From Armatimonadota bacterium (lineage in GTDB: Bacteria; Armatimonadota; Zipacnadia; UBA1398; JAKPQA01), in NCBI GenBank assembly GCA_029547025.1, contig JAKPQA010000090.1, forward strand, positions 1-64,000: DNA of 64,000 bases, given 5' to 3'. The notes below the pieces were generated by a model. It was not told the origin of the DNA, searched no databases, and saw only the letters and a program-made list of their open reading frames with translations. The position numbers were made by a program, and so were the translations under genes. Shown piece after piece: positions 62,542 through 64,000 of the stretch. Position 1 is the first letter of the stretch. Every line of letters begins with the position of its first letter.

Positions 62542-64000
62542 GGCGTCGCTCGCCCCGCTCCGCGAATGGACAACGAGAGGGTCACCGTCCCACAGATCTG
62601 ATCGGCCAGCTCGAGGACCTCGGCCGGCTCCCGCTGTCCGTACCCAGGGCTCACCTCGCCGTGGCAGGCCGATGCACGCGTGCCGGCCCCCCACTCCACC
62701 TCGGCTACCGCATGGCCGGCTGTATCGTCTGTCACCCATGCCCGATGGCCCTCGATGATCAGTCTCAGGCCGGGCGACAGATGGAGGAAACGCGTCACCT
62801 CATGGGATCCCCCGCAGTGGAGCCGGTCGGACAGCGTGAGTAGTCTAGCACCGGTGTCAAAGCGAAAGTGGCGCGTATGGCGGACCGGGTCGCGGAGCCG
62901 AGCGTAACCCGCGTGCGCCGCAGCCACGCAGACGGCCTCCCCGTCACGAGTGACCGAAACGCTCTCGGGCTTCGCGTCATCGGCAATCCACCAGAGGCCC
63001 GAGAGCTCCGCCATCTCGTGCCCGTCGACGATCAGGCCGTTGTGGGCGGCGGAACCACGGAAGCGGTCGCGTGCCACCGGGTCGGCGGTGTAGCAGTAGC
63101 ATCCGGGGTCCACGACGACGGGCCGGCCATCGAGGGCCAACTCGAAGCTCAGCAGGTCGTTGTGTCCGTGTCCCCCCCGTCCAGCCAGCCCCACCTCGCC
63201 CACGTCGATCCACAGCCAGTCGGTGCCGGCGCGGACGACAACGACTCCTCCCGCTTCGAAGTACTGCAGTTCGAACGCGCCGTCGGCAGCCAGTGCCCGC
63301 CATGACTCGACGCCCTCGGGCCCCAGCAGCCAGGGGACTGCCGCCGAGAGTGAGCTCGAGGCTCCCTTGAGCCGCCCGCACCCGAAGTATGCGGCCCCCA
63401 GCGCGATGAGGGGTGAATGATCGCGAGGAGGGCGGCCGTCGAAGACCAGCACCTGGGCGTCGTCGCCATCGCCCACGCACGGCGCGAGACCATCGGGCCG
63501 GCGGCATGCGGCGCTGTACAGGCAAGCGCGGTGCAGGCGCTCACTGGCTTCAGCACCCCAGGGTACTCCGTGGCGCCCGGAGGCGATGTGTGCCAGCAGA
63601 AACAGCTCAGTGACCAGGCGGTGGTACCCCGTGGCCTTCTCGAAGTTCACCCCGTCAGGCAGGATCTGGGTCGTGGCCTCCGCGGCCAGGTGCCGGGTGG
63701 CATATGCCAGCCATCGGCGGGCCGGGCCATGGACTCGCCGCAGGGCCAGCCCGAGCAGGAGCAGTGCCACGGTGTTCGCCGCATAGTGGTTCTCGCGCAC
63801 ATCGGTATACTCGATGGTTCGCCAGATGAACTCGCCGTGAAGCGCGGCCAGTCGCAGAGCGCGGGCGAACGCCGGGGCGCCCTTCTTCATCGCCGCCAGC
63901 AGGTCGAGCACCAGGACCAGGGATATGGCGCGCATGGAGGCCTCCATCGGGTACCAACCGGTGGAGGCGGCGAAGGGATTCTGGTCTTCCCAGTCGGCCA
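62538..64000 (-). CDS. Heparinase II/III family protein, partial
   Basis: The frame is open from the window edge to the stop at 62538, so the N-terminus is outside; at least 486 residues are seen. The visible start carries NPFAASTGWYPMEASMRAI, the conserved toroid motif, then helical repeats (RENHYAANTVALLLLGLAL, TGYHRLVTELFLL) and a beta-sandwich beginning GGHGHNDLLSFEL, VVVDPGCYCYTADP and SAAHNGLIVDG, typical of heparinase/alginate-lyase-like proteins in glycan clusters. It could process the polymer or act as a modifying enzyme. It is the first visible gene of the operon with the dehydrogenase and the second flippase. Confidence 0.9.
   Translation of the reverse strand, partial: ADWEDQNPFAASTGWYPMEASMRAISLVLVLDLLAAMKKGAPAFARALRLAALHGEFIWRTIEYTDVRENHYAANTVALLLLGLALRRVHGPARRWLAYATRHLAAEATTQILPDGVNFEKATGYHRLVTELFLLAHIASGRHGVPWGAEASERLHRACLYSAACRRPDGLAPCVGDGDDAQVLVFDGRPPRDHSPLIALGAAYFGCGRLKGASSSLSAAVPWLLGPEGVESWRALAADGAFELQYFEAGGVVVVRAGTDWLWIDVGEVGLAGRGGHGHNDLLSFELALDGRPVVVDPGCYCYTADPVARDRFRGSAAHNGLIVDGHEMAELSGLWWIADDAKPESVSVTRDGEAVCVAAAHAGYARLRDPVRHTRHFRFDTGARLLTLSDRLHCGGSHEVTRFLHLSPGLRLIIEGHRAWVTDDTAGHAVAEVEWGAGTRASACHGEVSPGYGQREPAEVLELADQICGTVTLSLSIRGAGRATP

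Noticed and set aside
1-64000. tRNA, rRNA, CRISPR array, insertion sequence, attachment site or origin
   Set aside because: I found no cloverleaf, rRNA-like stretch, regular repeat-spacer array, transposase or DnaA-box cluster on either strand by reading.

Overview
The window is 64 kb of very GC-rich bacterial DNA with densely packed, often overlapping genes. Family content (Tat-exported sugar-isomerase-like TIM barrels, a Gfo/Idh/MocA dehydrogenase, an OPT-like DUF6785/6784 membrane protein, a bi-domain dehydrogenase, heparinase-like proteins, a Wzi-like barrel) suggests a diderm, saccharolytic environmental bacterium such as Armatimonadota or a PVC/Hydrogenedentota-like lineage. This placement is inference: no rRNA or strong phylogenetic marker is present apart from ribosomal protein bL28.

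Region 1 to 21 kb is mixed housekeeping. It holds a truncated secreted zincin with a beta-propeller tail, a Gfo/Idh/MocA oxidoreductase, a BtrH-like protein, thiM, a polyprenyl-sugar trio (GT-C, GtrB/DPM1-like GT2, UPF0104 flippase-like), an OPT-like transporter, a Tat/4Fe-4S aldo-keto reductase, an alpha-glucan phosphorylase followed by a DUF192 protein and a GT4 glycosyltransferase, rpmB, and a 1018-residue fusion of a cyclic-nucleotide sensor, a degenerate sigma-54-activator AAA+ domain and a NapH/NosR-like membrane polyferredoxin.

Region 21 to 31 kb holds two paralogous TIM-barrel proteins (one exported, one cytosolic), then a compact cassette of an aquaglyceroporin interrupted by one in-frame TAA, a free lipoyl-domain protein and an ArsM-like methyltransferase. 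A divergent YhaO/YhaN (SbcD/SMC-like) DNA-repair pair follows.

Region 30 to 51.6 kb is one long minus-strand exopolysaccharide operon of 16 genes. From promoter-proximal to distal it encodes a six-SLBB Wza-like exporter, a GHMP sugar kinase, a Wzz/Wzc-like co-polymerase, a GT4, a beta-propeller, a methyltransferase, an acyltransferase, a heparinase-like protein, a GT4, a WcaJ-like initiating sugar transferase, a DegT aminotransferase, a membrane-anchored SDR, a lipoprotein, a Wzi-like barrel, a second DegT and a Tat metallophosphoesterase. Many junctions are ATGA/GTGA/CTGA overlaps.

Region 51.7 to 64 kb holds a small HTH protein, a cold-shock protein, a beta-propeller lipoprotein and two copies of a convergent Wzy-like/Wzx-like pair whose 3' ends overlap. 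The second pair is fed by an operon of a heparinase-like gene (running off the window) and a bi-domain dehydrogenase. Together 30 to 64 kb looks like a complete Wzx/Wzy-dependent polysaccharide locus with modification and turnover enzymes.
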